DNA of 64,000 nt from Enterobacter ludwigii (GCA_900068845.1 CEFQ01000001.1:314983-378982); one strand, 5' to 3'; shown: positions 42,773-54,381, counted from the first letter of the stretch. A program made the numbers and translations. Notes: a model not told the origin generated them from the letters alone.

Positions 42773-43054
42773 ATGTACACAAGGAAAGAGGACTGGCACC
42801 CGGCTGACATCATTGCTGCACTGCGCAAGAAAGGCACGTCACTGGCAGCATTATCTCGTGACTCAGGGCTGAGTTCCTCGACGCTGGCCAATGCGCTGTC
42901 GCGGCCCTGGCCCAAGGGTGAATGGCTGATTGCTAATGCGATCAAAGTACACCCGGCAGAGATCTGGCCAAGCCGCTATTATGACCCCGTTACTGGCCTG
43001 CTGCGGGATCGGAAGAAGCGCATACGATCGCTGAAGGATCGTAAACAGGTCTGA
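42773..43054 (+). CDS. sfsB: Ner-like DNA-binding transcriptional regulator SfsB (Nlp)
   Basis: 93-residue helix-turn-helix protein of the phage Ner family (E. coli 92). Ner-type segment DWHPADIIAALRKKGTS and the recognition-helix region SSSTLANALSRPWPKGE match E. coli SfsB, linked to maltose-gene regulation there. ATG at 42773; the 230 bases before it contain the ispB terminator and then AT-rich sequence likely to hold the promoter. Target genes cannot be read from the sequence. It converges on murA. Confidence 0.9.
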   Translation: MYTRKEDWHPADIIAALRKKGTSLAALSRDSGLSSSTLANALSRPWPKGEWLIANAIKVHPAEIWPSRYYDPVTGLLRDRKKRIRSLKDRKQV

Positions 43055-43070
43055 TGGTGAACACGTGAAA

Positions 43071-43102
43071 AAAAACCAGCCGCGTTACCGTGACTGGTTT
43101 TT
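43071..43102. terminator. Bidirectional terminator between sfsB and murA
   Basis: AAAAACCAG (43071-43079) pairs with CTGGTTTTT (43094-43102), with further pairing in the spacer, between the convergent stops. Confidence 0.82.
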
Positions 43103-43120
43103 TATCTGCGAAGGAAGAGA

Positions 43121-44395
<1,275 letters not shown>

Positions 44396-44426
44396 TTATC
44401 TATCAAAAAAACAACCGGTGAGGCGC

Positions 44427-44684
44427 TTAGAAACCGTTGAGTTTACGGTCGCGCGCCCACTCGGCTGGGGTATAAGTTTTGATGGAAACCGCATGAATAC
44501 GGTTATCCGCAATATATTCCATCAGCGGCGCGTACACAGCCTGCTGCTTCTTCACACGACTCAGTTCGCCGAACATTTCGCCCACCGCGATGACCTGAAA
44601 ATGGCTGCCATCGTTGCTGAGTACGTGTACTTCTTCTAATGCCAGCGCCTGCATCAGCACGGCCTGAACTTCACTATTTTCCAT
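44427..44684 (-). CDS. ibaG: BolA-family acid-stress protein IbaG
   Basis: Small BolA-fold protein that binds monothiol glutaredoxin with an Fe-S cluster; linked to acid stress in E. coli (formerly YrbA). 85 residues, with [19 protein letters not shown] (about 20-38), including the conserved His, and the end [12 protein letters not shown]. Start [14 protein letters not shown]. It lies upstream of murA and downstream of the mla operon terminator. Confidence 0.95.
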   Translation of the reverse strand: MENSEVQAVLMQALALEEVHVLSNDGSHFQVIAVGEMFGELSRVKKQQAVYAPLMEYIADNRIHAVSIKTYTPAEWARDRKLNGF

Positions 44685-44755
44685 CGCTCGTTACTTCACT
44701 TAATAATAATAAGGCAGACATCTTAGAGGAAAGCGTCTGACTCTTAAATACGCAA

Positions 44756-44780
44756 AAGCCCCTGAAAAAATCAGGGGCTT
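44756..44780 (-). terminator. mlaFEDCB operon terminator
   Basis: Minus-strand stem AAGCCCCTGA/TCAGGGGCTT with a 5-base loop followed by TTGCG, about 20 bases beyond mlaB. It separates the mla operon from ibaG-murA, which are continuous in some relatives. Confidence 0.82.
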
Positions 44781-44798
44781 AGCATCGACATCCGACAA

Positions 44799-45104
44799 TC
44801 AGGCGATTTTTTCCGCAGAAACAATAATCTGCTGCAGGTTATACAGCGTTATCAGTGACTGGAGTTTATCGGAGATCCCGGAGAAAAGCGGTGCGCTGCC
44901 TTGGGCACGCGCGATTTCACGCAGATGCACCAGCAGCGCCAAACCTGCCGAATCCACTCTTTCCAGCCCCGCGACATCAATCGTGGTGATATCCGCCATC
45001 GCAGTGTCACGTTCCTGCCACAAGGTCAGCAAAGTATCACGATCTAATTTGCCGCTTAAAGCCAGCGTGCTGGCAGTGCGCTGCCAGCGTAACGGTTCAC
45101 TCAT
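44799..45104 (-). CDS. mlaB: Phospholipid ABC transporter STAS subunit MlaB
   Basis: Cytoplasmic STAS-domain subunit that stabilises and activates MlaF in the MlaFEDB complex. 101 residues; the STAS hallmark IDVAGLERVDSAGLALLVHL (a region near 40-60) with the conserved Ser is visible. Its ATG overlaps the last base of the mlaC stop (TAATG). Last gene of the operon. Confidence 0.94.
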   Translation of the reverse strand: MSEPLRWQRTASTLALSGKLDRDTLLTLWQERDTAMADITTIDVAGLERVDSAGLALLVHLREIARAQGSAPLFSGISDKLQSLITLYNLQQIIVSAEKIA

Positions 45105-45739
45105 TATTGCTTTTTATCCAGGGTGATCGGCTGTGCGGCGTATTTTTTCAGCTGAGCAGTCAGGCCATCAATGCCTTTGGTACGCAGCAGGTCGCCCCAC
45201 TCATTCTGTTTCGTGGTAATCATGCTGATACCTTCTGCCACCATGTCATACGCCTGCCAGTTGCCCGTTTGGCTGTTCTTACGCCACTGGAAATCGAGGC
45301 GCACGGGTGGACGACCATTCGGATCGATAATGGTGACACGGATCGCCACGATTTTGGCATCGCCAATCGGCTGCTCCGGCTGAATCTGGTAGGTTTGACC
45401 GTTGTAAAGCGCCAGCGCCTGGCCGTAAGCCTGCGCCAGATAATCACCAAACGCGGCAAAGTAGGCATCACGTTGTGCAGGCGTCGCGTCGCGATAATAG
45501 CGACCGAGCACCAAGGCACCGGCATATTTTACCTGTACGTAAGGCATCAGTTCCTGACGCACTACTTCTCGCAGATAGTTCGGATCCTGCTTGATTTTTG
45601 GCTGTTCGTTTTTCAGGCGCGTAAAGGTCTTATCCGCCGCTTCGTTCATCAGTTTATAAGGATTGCTCTGGTCTGCTGCAGTGGCAGCCAGCGGTACAAT
45701 TGCCAACAGGGCAATCATCAGTAAACGCTTAAACATCAT
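45104..45739 (-). CDS. mlaC: Periplasmic phospholipid-binding protein MlaC
   Basis: Soluble shuttle that carries phospholipids between the outer-membrane MlaA complex and MlaFEDB. 211 residues with a signal peptide ([22 protein letters not shown]) cleaved near 22. Motifs [15 protein letters not shown] and [17 protein letters not shown] match E. coli MlaC. The start has a GAGG ribosome-binding site; the second Met is equally possible. Lies 15 bases after mlaD. Confidence 0.95.
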   Translation of the reverse strand: MMFKRLLMIALLAIVPLAATAADQSNPYKLMNEAADKTFTRLKNEQPKIKQDPNYLREVVRQELMPYVQVKYAGALVLGRYYRDATPAQRDAYFAAFGDYLAQAYGQALALYNGQTYQIQPEQPIGDAKIVAIRVTIIDPNGRPPVRLDFQWRKNSQTGNWQAYDMVAEGISMITTKQNEWGDLLRTKGIDGLTAQLKKYAAQPITLDKKQ

Positions 45740-45754
45740 GTTTTACCTCGTAGG

Positions 45755-46291
45755 TTATTCCGTTGTAGCAGGTGTTGCTGGTGCGCTCTCGGCACCCTGT
45801 GATTTGTCGTCAGGTTTGTTATCGCCGCTCTTATAGAGGAATTGACCGATCAGGTCTTCCAGCACCAAGGCTGACTTGGTGTCACGAATGGTGCCGCCAT
45901 TTTTCAGCATCGCGGAACCGAGTTCCGGATCGTCAAAACCCAGATTTAACGCCAGGAACTGCTCGCCGAGCAGACCTTGGGTGCGGATTGCCAGCGAACT
46001 GGTATCCGGGATTTTGTCAGCGTAGTCTTCGCTAATATCCATGGTCACGCGCGGTGACAATGTTTTCTGATCCAGCGAAATATCCGCCACCCGGCCTATC
46101 AGCACACCACCAATTTTAACCGGTGAACTGATTTTTAATCCGCCGATATTATCGAAGGTGGCATACAGCTTCCAGGTCGGCTGGGTGCCAAAGGATTTGA
46201 GATCGGCGACGCGCAGGGCGAGGAACAACAGCGCCAACAGCGCAGCCAGCATAAAGACGCCAACCCAGATTTCGTTTTTCTTGCTTTGCAT
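45755..46291 (-). CDS. mlaD: MCE-family phospholipid transporter subunit MlaD
   Basis: Single-span membrane protein whose hexameric MCE ring sits in the periplasm on MlaFE. The start MQSKKNEIWVGVFM gives 178 residues (E. coli 183). TM helix about 8-26, MCE domain about 40-118 with DNIGGLKISSPVKIGGV, and the hydrophobic pore segment GLLGEQFLALN. The C-terminal tail is Pro/Ala/Ser rich. Starts 4 bases after the mlaE stop. Confidence 0.95.
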   Translation of the reverse strand: MQSKKNEIWVGVFMLAALLALLFLALRVADLKSFGTQPTWKLYATFDNIGGLKISSPVKIGGVLIGRVADISLDQKTLSPRVTMDISEDYADKIPDTSSLAIRTQGLLGEQFLALNLGFDDPELGSAMLKNGGTIRDTKSALVLEDLIGQFLYKSGDNKPDDKSQGAESAPATPATTE

Positions 46292-46295
46292 TGCA

Positions 46296-47078
46296 TCAAT
46301 TCCCAAACATCAGTGCTGTCAGCACAAAATCCAAACCGAGTACCGCCAGTGAAGCATGCACCACGGTACGCGTTGTCGCCCGACTGATCCCTTCCGAGGT
46401 CGGGATGGCATCATAGCCATTAAATAGCGCAATCCAGGTTACCGTGACGGCAAAGACTGCGCTCTTGATCATGCAGTTGACGACATCAGTGCGGAAATCT
46501 ACCGCGTTCTGCATCGCCGACCAGAAGAAGCCAGGATCGATCCCTTTCCAGCTCACGCCAACCAACGCGCCACCGGCAACACCTACCGCAGTGAAGATCA
46601 GCGCCAGCAGCGGCATGCTGATAAAGCCAGCCCAGAAACGCGGTGATACTACGCGACGTAGTGGATCAACGGCCATCATCTCCATACTGGAGAGCTGTTC
46701 AGTGGCTTTCATCAAACCGATTTCTGCCGTCAGGGCTGAACCAGCTCGGCCCGCAAAAAGTAATGCCGTTACTACCGGTCCGAGTTCACGCAGCAGCGAG
46801 AGCGCCACCAGCATGCCAAGGCTGGTTTCAGCATTATAGGTAGTGAGCACCAGATAACCCTGCAGACCCAGCACCATGCCAATAAACAGGCCGGATACCA
46901 CGATGATCAGCAACGATAACACGCCTACGCTGTACAGCTGTTTTATCAGCAGCGGCGCATGTCGACGAAACGCGGGCTTACCCACCAGCGCATGAAATAG
47001 CATGAGGCCTGCGCGGCCAAAAGCGGCACAGGTATTAATTCCCTGACGTCCAAATGACGCTAGCGCCTGTAACAACAT
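46296..47078 (-). CDS. mlaE: Phospholipid ABC transporter permease MlaE
   Basis: Inner-membrane permease of the Mla retrograde phospholipid system. 260 residues, about five to six hydrophobic segments, with the MlaE-family stretch [20 protein letters not shown] (about 108-127) and MPLLALIF. Start [17 protein letters not shown], 4 bases after mlaF. Confidence 0.95.
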   Translation of the reverse strand: MLLQALASFGRQGINTCAAFGRAGLMLFHALVGKPAFRRHAPLLIKQLYSVGVLSLLIIVVSGLFIGMVLGLQGYLVLTTYNAETSLGMLVALSLLRELGPVVTALLFAGRAGSALTAEIGLMKATEQLSSMEMMAVDPLRRVVSPRFWAGFISMPLLALIFTAVGVAGGALVGVSWKGIDPGFFWSAMQNAVDFRTDVVNCMIKSAVFAVTVTWIALFNGYDAIPTSEGISRATTRTVVHASLAVLGLDFVLTALMFGN

Positions 47079-47082
47079 CAGT

Positions 47083-47898
47083 TTACGTTCTCCCTGAGCG
47101 GGTCAAGTCGCTGAGATAATCACCCGCAGCAAAACGGAATGGCACCGGGCCATCCGCATGACCCTCAATAAACTGGCGCACACGCGGATCGGGATTTTCC
47201 CGCAGTTCCGGCGCGCTGCCCTGAGCAATAATTTTTTGTCCGGCAACAATATAAGCATGATCGGCAATGCTCAAGACCTCAGGCACATCGTGTGAAACCA
47301 CAATACAGGTCAGACCCAATGCATGATTAAGTTCATCAATTAACTTCACCAGCACGCCCATAGTGATCGGATCCTGGCCCACAAAAGGCTCATCGAACAT
47401 GATCAGTTCTGGCTCCAGCGCGATCGCACGCGCCAGCGCAGCGCGACGCGCCATGCCGCCAGAGAGCTCTGCGGGCATAAGTTTAGCCGCCCCACGCAAA
47501 CCTACCGCTTCCAGCTTCATCAATATGGTGCTGTGCAATAATTCTGGAGGGAGCTGCGTATGTTCGCGCAATGGCCACGCAACGTTTTCGTAAACGTTGA
47601 GGTCGGTAAAAAGTGCACCGGACTGAAAAAGCATGCTCATCTTTTTGCGTGCTTCATACAGTTTGGTGCGGGAAAGCGTCGGGATATTCTGATCGCGAAA
47701 CCAAATCTCGCCTTTATCAGGCTGCAGCTGCCCGCCGATCAGTCGCAAAAGCGTGGTTTTACCTATACCGGACGGTCCCATAATGGCAGTGACCTTGCCG
47801 GCGGGTACTGTTAACGAGATGTCATCGAAGATGGTACGATTGCCGCGCGTGAAACTGACGCCACGAACCTCAACCAGATTCGTTTGCTGCTGAATCAT
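47083..47898 (-). CDS. mlaF: Phospholipid ABC transporter ATP-binding protein MlaF
   Basis: ATPase of the MlaFEDB complex. 271 residues with Walker [10 protein letters not shown] (about 41-49), signature [14 protein letters not shown] (about 145-158), Walker [14 protein letters not shown] and the switch His in IVVSHDVPE. The C-terminal extension that wraps the partner ATPase in E. coli is present ([21 protein letters not shown]). First gene of the operon, divergent from yrbG. Confidence 0.95.
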   Translation of the reverse strand: MIQQQTNLVEVRGVSFTRGNRTIFDDISLTVPAGKVTAIMGPSGIGKTTLLRLIGGQLQPDKGEIWFRDQNIPTLSRTKLYEARKKMSMLFQSGALFTDLNVYENVAWPLREHTQLPPELLHSTILMKLEAVGLRGAAKLMPAELSGGMARRAALARAIALEPELIMFDEPFVGQDPITMGVLVKLIDELNHALGLTCIVVSHDVPEVLSIADHAYIVAGQKIIAQGSAPELRENPDPRVRQFIEGHADGPVPFRFAAGDYLSDLTRSGRT

Positions 47899-48125
47899 CT
47901 TTACCTCTTTATGCGGAACGGGCGTGGATAAAGCTGTGGATGTTAGCCTGTTAACCTCAAATGCACGATAGTTTTACAGAAACTTACCCACTATGTGTGG
48001 CGAAAACGGCCTTAAAATTTACTTTTGCCTCTCACACAGTCAAAATCAGCGCTTATAACCGCGTGCAGCATGTTTTTACTTGTCGGATAAGGTTCGCCGA
48101 CACCTCCATCCATCAAGGATTATTA

Positions 48126-49109
48126 ATGTTCGTAGCCTCAGCCTTGCTGTTTATCGGATTGATTTTACTGGTCTACGGCGCCGATCGTTTGGTGTTCAGT
48201 GCCGCGATCCTCTGTCGATCCTTCGGCATTCCACCGCTGATCATTGGCATGACCGTGGTGAGCATTGGCACTTCCTTACCGGAATTGATTGTTTCCTTTT
48301 CGGCTGCACAGCATGGACAGATGGATTTAGCGGTAGGCACCGCGCTGGGTTCAAACATTACCAACATTCTCTTAATTCTTGGCGGCGCGGCGCTGCTGCA
48401 CCCATTGACAGTACACTCCAATCTGATTCGGCGCGAATTGCCATTGATGCTGTTGGTCACACTGCTCAGCGGCATCATGCTGTTTGATAATCACCTTAGC
48501 CGTATCGATGGCATCGCATTGCTGCTGATTGCGCTGGGTTATTTGCTGGTGGTGATCCGCATTGCTCGCCGTGCCGAACGCGACAACAACGACACGCTAA
48601 CGCGTGAACAGCTGGCCGAACTGCCGCGTGATGAAGCTGGCAATACCGTGGCTTTTCTTTGGCTGGCGGTGGCGCTGATTATTTTGCCAATGTCGACGCG
48701 CATGGTAATCGACAATGCAACCGTCTTTGCCGATTACTTCGGCGTAAGCGAGTTGGTGATGGGCTTGACGCTAATTGCCGTCGGTACCAGCTTGCCTGAA
48801 CTGGCCACGGTAGTCGCTGGCGCGCTAAAAGGTGAAGACGATATCGCCATCGGCAACTTAATTGGCGCGAATATTTTTAACCTGGCGATTGTGCTCGGCC
48901 TGCCGGCGCTGATTCATCCCGGCAGCATTGATGCGCATGCCTTTGCACGTGATTACTGGGTGATGCTGGCGGTCAGCGTACTGTTCGCCCTGCTCTGCCT
49001 GCTGCGCAAACGGCGTATTGGTCGCATCGCAGGCACACTATTATTAGGTGGATTTGTCGCGTGGGTGCTGTGGCTGTGGCTCAGCCCCATGCTTATCACA
49101 AGCTATTAA
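48126..49109 (+). CDS. yrbG: Calcium/sodium antiporter family protein YrbG
   Basis: Inner-membrane protein of the Ca2+/cation antiporter family with two inverted repeats. The start MFVASALLFIGLILLVYGADRLV gives 327 residues (E. coli 325); the 55 in-frame upstream codons overlap the divergent promoter. Both alpha motifs are visible: IGTSLPELIVSF (about 51-62) and VGTSLPELATVVAG (about 217-230), with GSNITNILLILG and GANIFNLAIVLG. First gene of the kds-lpt-rpoN gene string; kdsD starts 13 bases later. Confidence 0.92.
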   Translation: MFVASALLFIGLILLVYGADRLVFSAAILCRSFGIPPLIIGMTVVSIGTSLPELIVSFSAAQHGQMDLAVGTALGSNITNILLILGGAALLHPLTVHSNLIRRELPLMLLVTLLSGIMLFDNHLSRIDGIALLLIALGYLLVVIRIARRAERDNNDTLTREQLAELPRDEAGNTVAFLWLAVALIILPMSTRMVIDNATVFADYFGVSELVMGLTLIAVGTSLPELATVVAGALKGEDDIAIGNLIGANIFNLAIVLGLPALIHPGSIDAHAFARDYWVMLAVSVLFALLCLLRKRRIGRIAGTLLLGGFVAWVLWLWLSPMLITSY

Positions 49110-49122
49110 GGACGGACTGACC

Positions 49123-50103
49123 ATGTCACATCAGCAACCGGATTTCGATTTTCAGCATGCGGGTAAAGCGGTGCTGCGCATCGAACGCGAAGGGCTGGAG
49201 CAGCTTGATCAATATATCAATGACGATTTCGATCGCGCCTGCGCGATGATTTTTGCCTGCCGCGGCAAAGTGGTGGTAATGGGCATGGGCAAATCCGGGC
49301 ATATCGGTAAAAAAATGGCGGCGACGTTTGCCAGCACCGGCACACCCGCTTTTTTTGTTCATCCCGGCGAAGCCAGCCACGGCGATCTCGGCATGGTCAG
49401 CACCAATGACGTGGTGGTTGCGATTTCCAACAGCGGTGAATCCGGTGAAATCCTCGCCTTAGTTCCCGTATTAAAGCGCCAGAAAGTGCAGCTGATTTGT
49501 ATTACTGGTCGTCCGGAGAGTGCGATGGCGCGCGCCGCTGATGTGCATCTCTGCGTGAAAGTGCCGCAGGAAGCCTGCCCGCTCGGCCTGGCACCAACCA
49601 CCAGCACCACCGCCACATTAGTGATGGGCGATGCGCTGGCCGTGGCGTTGTTGGAAGCGCGTGGATTTACTCAGGAAGACTTTGCGCTGTCGCATCCTGG
49701 CGGTGCGCTGGGCCGCAAACTGCTGCTGCACGTCAGCGATATCATGCACAGCGGCGATGAAATCCCACACGTGAGCCGTGATGCGTCGATGCGCGACGCG
49801 CTGCTGGAAATTACCCGTAAGAATCTCGGCTTGACGGTAATTGTTGATGACCTAATGAAAATTGAAGGCATCTTCACCGATGGTGACTTACGCCGCGTAT
49901 TCGATATGGGCATCAATTTCCAGACGGCCAGTATTCAGGATGTTATGACCAGCGGCGGCATTCGCGTGCGGCCCAATATGCTGGCAGTCGACGCCCTTAA
50001 TTTGATGCAAAACAAAAACATCACCGCCCTGCTGGTGGCCGATGACGATCGCCTGCTCGGTGTGGTACATATGCATGACATGCTGCGCGCTGGCGTGGTC
50101 TGA
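49123..50103 (+). CDS. kdsD: Arabinose-5-phosphate isomerase KdsD
   Basis: Interconverts ribulose-5-phosphate and arabinose-5-phosphate, starting Kdo synthesis for LPS. The start MSHQQPDFDFQHAGKAV gives 326 residues (E. coli 328). SIS domain (about 40-190) with GMGKSGHIGKKMAATFASTGT and SNSGESGE, then two CBS domains (about 205-326). The longer frame upstream overlaps yrbG. kdsC follows after 13 bases. Confidence 0.96.
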   Translation: MSHQQPDFDFQHAGKAVLRIEREGLEQLDQYINDDFDRACAMIFACRGKVVVMGMGKSGHIGKKMAATFASTGTPAFFVHPGEASHGDLGMVSTNDVVVAISNSGESGEILALVPVLKRQKVQLICITGRPESAMARAADVHLCVKVPQEACPLGLAPTTSTTATLVMGDALAVALLEARGFTQEDFALSHPGGALGRKLLLHVSDIMHSGDEIPHVSRDASMRDALLEITRKNLGLTVIVDDLMKIEGIFTDGDLRRVFDMGINFQTASIQDVMTSGGIRVRPNMLAVDALNLMQNKNITALLVADDDRLLGVVHMHDMLRAGVV

Positions 50104-50116
50104 ACAGGAATAAATA

Positions 50117-50683
50117 ATGAGTGCTGAAACGGCGATGGTCGAGACTTGCTATGGTCCGGTGAACGCAGAAGTCATGGCGCGAGCAGCGCAGATTCGCCTG
50201 CTGATTTGCGACGTTGATGGTGTGATGTCCGATGGCGTGATTTATATGGGTAACAGCGGCGAAGAGCTAAAGGCTTTTAACGTGCGCGATGGTTACGGCG
50301 TGCGTTGCCTGCTGACCTCAGGCGTTGAAGTGGCTATTATTACCGGCCGTAAGGCAAAACTGCTGGAAGATCGCTGCAAGACGCTTGGCATTACGCATCT
50401 TTACCAGGGACAATCGGATAAGCTTTTGGCCTGGCGTGAACTTCTGGATAAACTGTCATTATCTGCCGAGCAGGTTGCGTATATTGGCGATGATTTGATC
50501 GACTGGCCGGTAATGGCGCAGGCGGGTTTAAGTGTTGCCGTTGCCGATGCTCACCCAATTTTGCTGCCGCGCGCGCATTATGTTACCCGCATCGCGGGCG
50601 GGCGCGGCGCAGTACGTGAGTTGTGCGATCTGATTTTGATGGCGCAAAACAAGTTTGAGGATGCCAAAGGGCAATCAATATGA
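50117..50683 (+). CDS. kdsC: 3-deoxy-D-manno-octulosonate 8-phosphate phosphatase KdsC
   Basis: HAD-family phosphatase releasing Kdo from Kdo-8-phosphate. 188 residues with the nucleophile motif LICDVDGVMSDG (about 30-41), ITGRKAKLLEDR and YIGDDLIDWPVM. lptC begins 4 bases inside its end (ATGA overlap), linking Kdo synthesis with LPS transport. Confidence 0.97.
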   Translation: MSAETAMVETCYGPVNAEVMARAAQIRLLICDVDGVMSDGVIYMGNSGEELKAFNVRDGYGVRCLLTSGVEVAIITGRKAKLLEDRCKTLGITHLYQGQSDKLLAWRELLDKLSLSAEQVAYIGDDLIDWPVMAQAGLSVAVADAHPILLPRAHYVTRIAGGRGAVRELCDLILMAQNKFEDAKGQSI

Positions 50684-51252
50684 GTAAGAGCAGGCGTTGG
50701 ATGACGCTGATTTTGGCCTTGATCGCCTTAGTGCTGATCGGCTGGAATCTCACCAACCAGGATGACGACAAAACGCCGATGGCGACCAACGATCAAGCCC
50801 CGACCTATACCAGCGAGAAATCGAATACGGTGGTGTATAACCCTACGGGTGCGCTGGGCTATAAACTGGTCTCGGATAAAGTGACCTACTTTGCTGCCGA
50901 TGAGATAAGTTGGTTTGATAATCCGGTGATGACCACGTATGACGAAAATAAAGTGGCAACATGGTCAGTACGCGCTGATAAGGCAAAGCTAACTAAAGAT
51001 CGTATGCTTTATCTCTACGGTAACGTTGTGGTTAATTCGTTGACCCAGGATTCACAGCTTGAGCGCATCCTTACCGATAACGCTCAGGTTAATCTGGTCA
51101 CCCAGGATGTGACATCTGACGATCAAGTCACCCTTTTTGGCCGCAGTTTTAATTCCACTGGCATGAAAATGCGCGGCAATTTACGGACGAAACATGCTGA
51201 GCTGCTTGAAAAGGTCAAAACTTCCTATGAAATTCAAAATGAAAAAAAATAG
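50680..51252 (+). CDS. lptC: LPS export protein LptC
   Basis: Bitopic inner-membrane protein that passes LPS from LptBFG to the LptA bridge. 190 residues (E. coli 191): one TM helix about 8-25, then a periplasmic beta-jellyroll with YFAADEISWFDNPVMTTYD. Start MSKSRRWMTLILAL. The lptA start lies 26 bases inside its 3' end. Confidence 0.96.
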   Translation: MSKSRRWMTLILALIALVLIGWNLTNQDDDKTPMATNDQAPTYTSEKSNTVVYNPTGALGYKLVSDKVTYFAADEISWFDNPVMTTYDENKVATWSVRADKAKLTKDRMLYLYGNVVVNSLTQDSQLERILTDNAQVNLVTQDVTSDDQVTLFGRSFNSTGMKMRGNLRTKHAELLEKVKTSYEIQNEKK

Positions 51253-51781
51253 CCTTAAGTTATTGCTGGTGACTACGCTGCTGGCAACGAGCCTGCCTGC
51301 GCTGGCGTTAACCGGCGATTCCGATAAACCGGTAAATATTGACTCGGTCAACCAGGCGCTGGACTTACAGGGCAACGTCGCGACCTTTACCGGCAACGTG
51401 ATTGTGACTCAGGGTTCCATCAAGATTACCGCCGATAAAGTGGTGGTTACCCGTCCGGGCGGTGACAGTAAAAAAACCATCGTTGATGCATACGGTACGC
51501 CAGCCACCTTCTATCAGATGCAGGACAGCGGCAAGCCAGTGCAAGGGCATGCTAGTAAACTGCATTACGAATTGGCGAATGATTTTGTTGAGCTGACAGG
51601 TAATGCCTTTATTCAGCAGCAGGACAGCAATATCAAAGGCGACCGCATCACTTACCTGGTGAAAGAGCAGAAGATGCAGGCCTTCAGCCAGGGTGAGAGC
51701 AAGCGCGTGACCACCGTTCTGGTACCGTCGCAGCTGCAGGACAAAAACGGTTCGTCCGCGAGCCCTAAAAAGAGTAACTGA
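51227..51781 (+). CDS. lptA: LPS transport periplasmic protein LptA
   Basis: Forms the periplasmic bridge that carries LPS to LptDE. The start [13 protein letters not shown] (ATG at 51227) gives 184 residues with a signal peptide ending ALA near 27. Jellyroll repeats [20 protein letters not shown] and [26 protein letters not shown] are family-typical (regions, near 50 and 105). E. coli has a sigma-E promoter within the lptC region for lptAB; I did not locate one here. Confidence 0.96.
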   Translation: MKFKMKKNSLKLLLVTTLLATSLPALALTGDSDKPVNIDSVNQALDLQGNVATFTGNVIVTQGSIKITADKVVVTRPGGDSKKTIVDAYGTPATFYQMQDSGKPVQGHASKLHYELANDFVELTGNAFIQQQDSNIKGDRITYLVKEQKMQAFSQGESKRVTTVLVPSQLQDKNGSSASPKKSN

Positions 51782-51786
51782 TTGCT

Positions 51787-52512
51787 ATGGCTACACTAAT
51801 CGCTGAGAACCTGGCGAAAGCCTACAAAGGCCGCCGCGTGGTGGAAGATGTTAGCCTGCAGGTAAAGTCCGGCGAGATTGTCGGCCTGCTGGGTCCAAAC
51901 GGTGCCGGTAAAACCACCACGTTTTACATGGTGGTTGGTATTGTGCCGCGCGATGCGGGCCGCATTGTGATTGATGATGAAGATATCAGCATTCTGCCTC
52001 TGCATGCGCGCGCGCGTCGCGGCATCGGCTATCTGCCGCAGGAAGCCTCGATCTTCCGCCGCCTGAGCGTCTACGACAACCTGATGGCGGTTCTGCAGAT
52101 TCGTGATGATTTGACGGAAGAGCAGCGTCAGGATCGGGCCAACGAGCTGATGGAGGAGTTCCATATCGCCCATCTGCGAGACAGCATGGGCCAGGCGCTA
52201 TCGGGTGGTGAACGTCGTCGTGTGGAAATTGCACGCGCGCTGGCCGCTAATCCTAAATTTATCTTGCTGGATGAGCCATTTGCCGGTGTTGATCCGATCT
52301 CGGTTATCGACATCAAGAAAATCATCGAGCATTTGCGTGACAGCGGCCTTGGCGTGCTGATTACTGACCACAACGTGCGTGAAACCCTCGCGGTGTGTGA
52401 ACGCGCTTATATCGTTAGCCAGGGACATTTGATTGCCCATGGCACGCCTGATGAAATTCTTGTAGATGAGCAGGTTAAGCGTGTTTATTTGGGCGAAGAG
52501 TTCAGACTCTGA
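51787..52512 (+). CDS. lptB: LPS export ATP-binding protein LptB
   Basis: ATPase of LptB2FG that drives LPS extraction from the inner membrane. 241 residues with Walker [10 protein letters not shown] (about 36-44), signature [15 protein letters not shown] (about 138-152), Walker [14 protein letters not shown] and switch His in LITDHNVRE. Five bases after lptA; rpoN follows after 48 bases. Confidence 0.97.
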   Translation: MATLIAENLAKAYKGRRVVEDVSLQVKSGEIVGLLGPNGAGKTTTFYMVVGIVPRDAGRIVIDDEDISILPLHARARRGIGYLPQEASIFRRLSVYDNLMAVLQIRDDLTEEQRQDRANELMEEFHIAHLRDSMGQALSGGERRRVEIARALAANPKFILLDEPFAGVDPISVIDIKKIIEHLRDSGLGVLITDHNVRETLAVCERAYIVSQGHLIAHGTPDEILVDEQVKRVYLGEEFRL

Positions 52513-52560
52513 TAAGGTGTTGTAACACCCTACGTTTGCTTAGGAAATTCTTACCGAATT

Positions 52561-54000
52561 ATGAAGCAAGGTTTGCAACTCAGGCTCAGCCAACAGCTGG
52601 CGATGACTCCACAGTTGCAGCAAGCAATTCGCTTGCTGCAACTTTCTACGCTTGAACTCCAGCAAGAACTGCAACTGGCGTTGGAAAGCAATCCGCTGCT
52701 TGAGCAAACCGATCTGCATGAAGAAGTCGACGCACGCGAATTTCAGGATCAGGAAAGTGATTCTTTAGACACGCGCGAGGCACTTGAACAGAAAGAAATG
52801 CCCGATGAGCTTCCTCTCGACGCAACCTGGGACGAAATCTACACCGCTGGAACACCTTCAGGCACGGGCACCGATTACCAGGACGACGAACTGCCCATCT
52901 ATCAGGGCGAAACCACCCAATCGCTGCAGGATTACCTGATGTGGCAGGTTGAGTTAACACCGTTCACTGATACCGATCGCGCGATTGCCACGTCAATCGT
53001 TGATGCTATTGACGACACCGGTTATCTCACCGTCAGCTTACAAGACATTTATGACAGTATTGGCGATGAAGAGCTGGCGCTGGAAGAAGTAGAAGCCGTG
53101 CTCAAACGCGTGCAGCGTTTCGATCCGATCGGCGTGGGTGCACGCGATTTACGTGATTGCCTGCTGGTACAGCTATCGCAATACGACGCCGCAACGCCGA
53201 TGCTGGCTGAAGCACGTCTGATTGTTAGTGAACACCTCGATCTGCTGGCCAATCATGACTTCCGCAGCCTGATGCGCGTGACGCGTCTCAAGGAAGAGGT
53301 GCTTAAGGACGCGATGCTGCTGATTCAGTCGCTCGATCCGCGCCCAGGCCAGTCGATCAATACCAGCGAACCCGAATATGTCATTCCCGATGTGCTGGTT
53401 CGTAAAATCAGCAAGCGCTGGACGGTTGAACTCAACTCCGACAGCATGCCGCGCCTGAAAATCAATCAGCAGTATGCTGCGATGGGCGGAGCAGGACGTA
53501 ATGACAGCGATAATCAGTTTATTCGCAGCAACTTACAGGAAGCCAAGTGGCTGATTAAGAGCCTGGAGAGCCGTAACGATACGCTGCTGAAAGTGACACG
53601 CTGTATCGTTGAACAGCAGCAGGCGTTTTTTGAGCAGGGTGAGGAGTATATGCGTCCAATGGTACTGGCAGACATTGCTCAGGCTGTTGATATGCATGAG
53701 TCCACCATTTCCCGCGTCACCACGCAGAAGTATCTACACAGCCCGCGTGGCATCTTTGAACTGAAGTATTTTTTCTCCAGTCACGTCAACACCGAAGGCG
53801 GTGGCGAAGCCTCTTCTACGGCGATTCGTGCACTGGTGAAAAAATTAATCTCGGCGGAAAATCCCGCAAAACCCTTGAGCGACAGCAAACTGACCTCCAT
53901 GTTATCCGAACAGGGCATCATGGTAGCGCGACGTACGGTTGCTAAATATCGCGAGTCTTTATCGATACCGCCATCAAACCAGCGTAAGCAATTGGTTTGA
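52561..54000 (+). CDS. rpoN: RNA polymerase sigma-54 factor RpoN
   Basis: Alternative sigma factor for nitrogen-regulated and other enhancer-dependent promoters. 479 residues (E. coli 477). Gln/Leu-rich region I (1-~50) that blocks open-complex formation until an activator acts, acidic region II, core-binding region, a helix-turn-helix (about 365-390, [21 protein letters not shown]) and the RpoN box [10 protein letters not shown] (456-465). It is followed by hpf and the nitrogen PTS genes ptsN-rapZ-npr, the standard cluster. Confidence 0.97.
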   Translation: MKQGLQLRLSQQLAMTPQLQQAIRLLQLSTLELQQELQLALESNPLLEQTDLHEEVDAREFQDQESDSLDTREALEQKEMPDELPLDATWDEIYTAGTPSGTGTDYQDDELPIYQGETTQSLQDYLMWQVELTPFTDTDRAIATSIVDAIDDTGYLTVSLQDIYDSIGDEELALEEVEAVLKRVQRFDPIGVGARDLRDCLLVQLSQYDAATPMLAEARLIVSEHLDLLANHDFRSLMRVTRLKEEVLKDAMLLIQSLDPRPGQSINTSEPEYVIPDVLVRKISKRWTVELNSDSMPRLKINQQYAAMGGAGRNDSDNQFIRSNLQEAKWLIKSLESRNDTLLKVTRCIVEQQQAFFEQGEEYMRPMVLADIAQAVDMHESTISRVTTQKYLHSPRGIFELKYFFSSHVNTEGGGEASSTAIRALVKKLISAENPAKPLSDSKLTSMLSEQGIMVARRTVAKYRESLSIPPSNQRKQLV

Positions 54001-54021
54001 CCGAACGAAGAAGGAAGACCT

Positions 54022-54309
54022 ATGCAGCTAAACCTTACCGGACTTAATGTTGAGATAACCGAACCTCTGCGTGAATTTGTAAATAGCAAATTTGCCAAAC
54101 TGGAACACTATTTTGATCGTATCAATCAGGTTTATATTGTTCTAAAAGTAGAGAAGGTGACGCAGATTGCGGATGCAACACTGCACGTCAACGGCGGGGA
54201 GCTGCACGCCACATCGGAAGCGGAAGATATGTACGCGGCCATCGACGGGTTAATCGATAAGCTTTCCCGTCAGCTGACCAAACACAAAGACAAACTGAAA
54301 AAACACTAA
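54022..54309 (+). CDS. hpf: Ribosome hibernation-promoting factor HPF
   Basis: Short-form HPF that promotes 100S ribosome dimers in stationary phase. 95 residues (E. coli 95), start MQLNLTGLNVEITEPLREFV, end TKHKDKLKKH. Lies 21 bases after rpoN. Two hairpins follow before ptsN. Confidence 0.97.
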   Translation: MQLNLTGLNVEITEPLREFVNSKFAKLEHYFDRINQVYIVLKVEKVTQIADATLHVNGGELHATSEAEDMYAAIDGLIDKLSRQLTKHKDKLKKH

Positions 54310-54324
54310 CCTTCACGCTTGCAG

Positions 54325-54381
54325 AGTGCCGACTGATTCGGCACTTAGAGCAAAAATGGGGCGGATATTACCGCCCCGTTT
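54325..54381 (+). terminator. Tandem hairpins between hpf and ptsN
   Basis: First stem AGTGCCGA/TCGGCACT (54325-54345); second stem GGGGCGG/CCGCCCC (54358-54377) followed by GTTTTG. The second looks like a Rho-independent (partial) terminator, so ptsN-rapZ-npr may rely on read-through plus a promoter in the following 85 bases. Confidence 0.7.
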
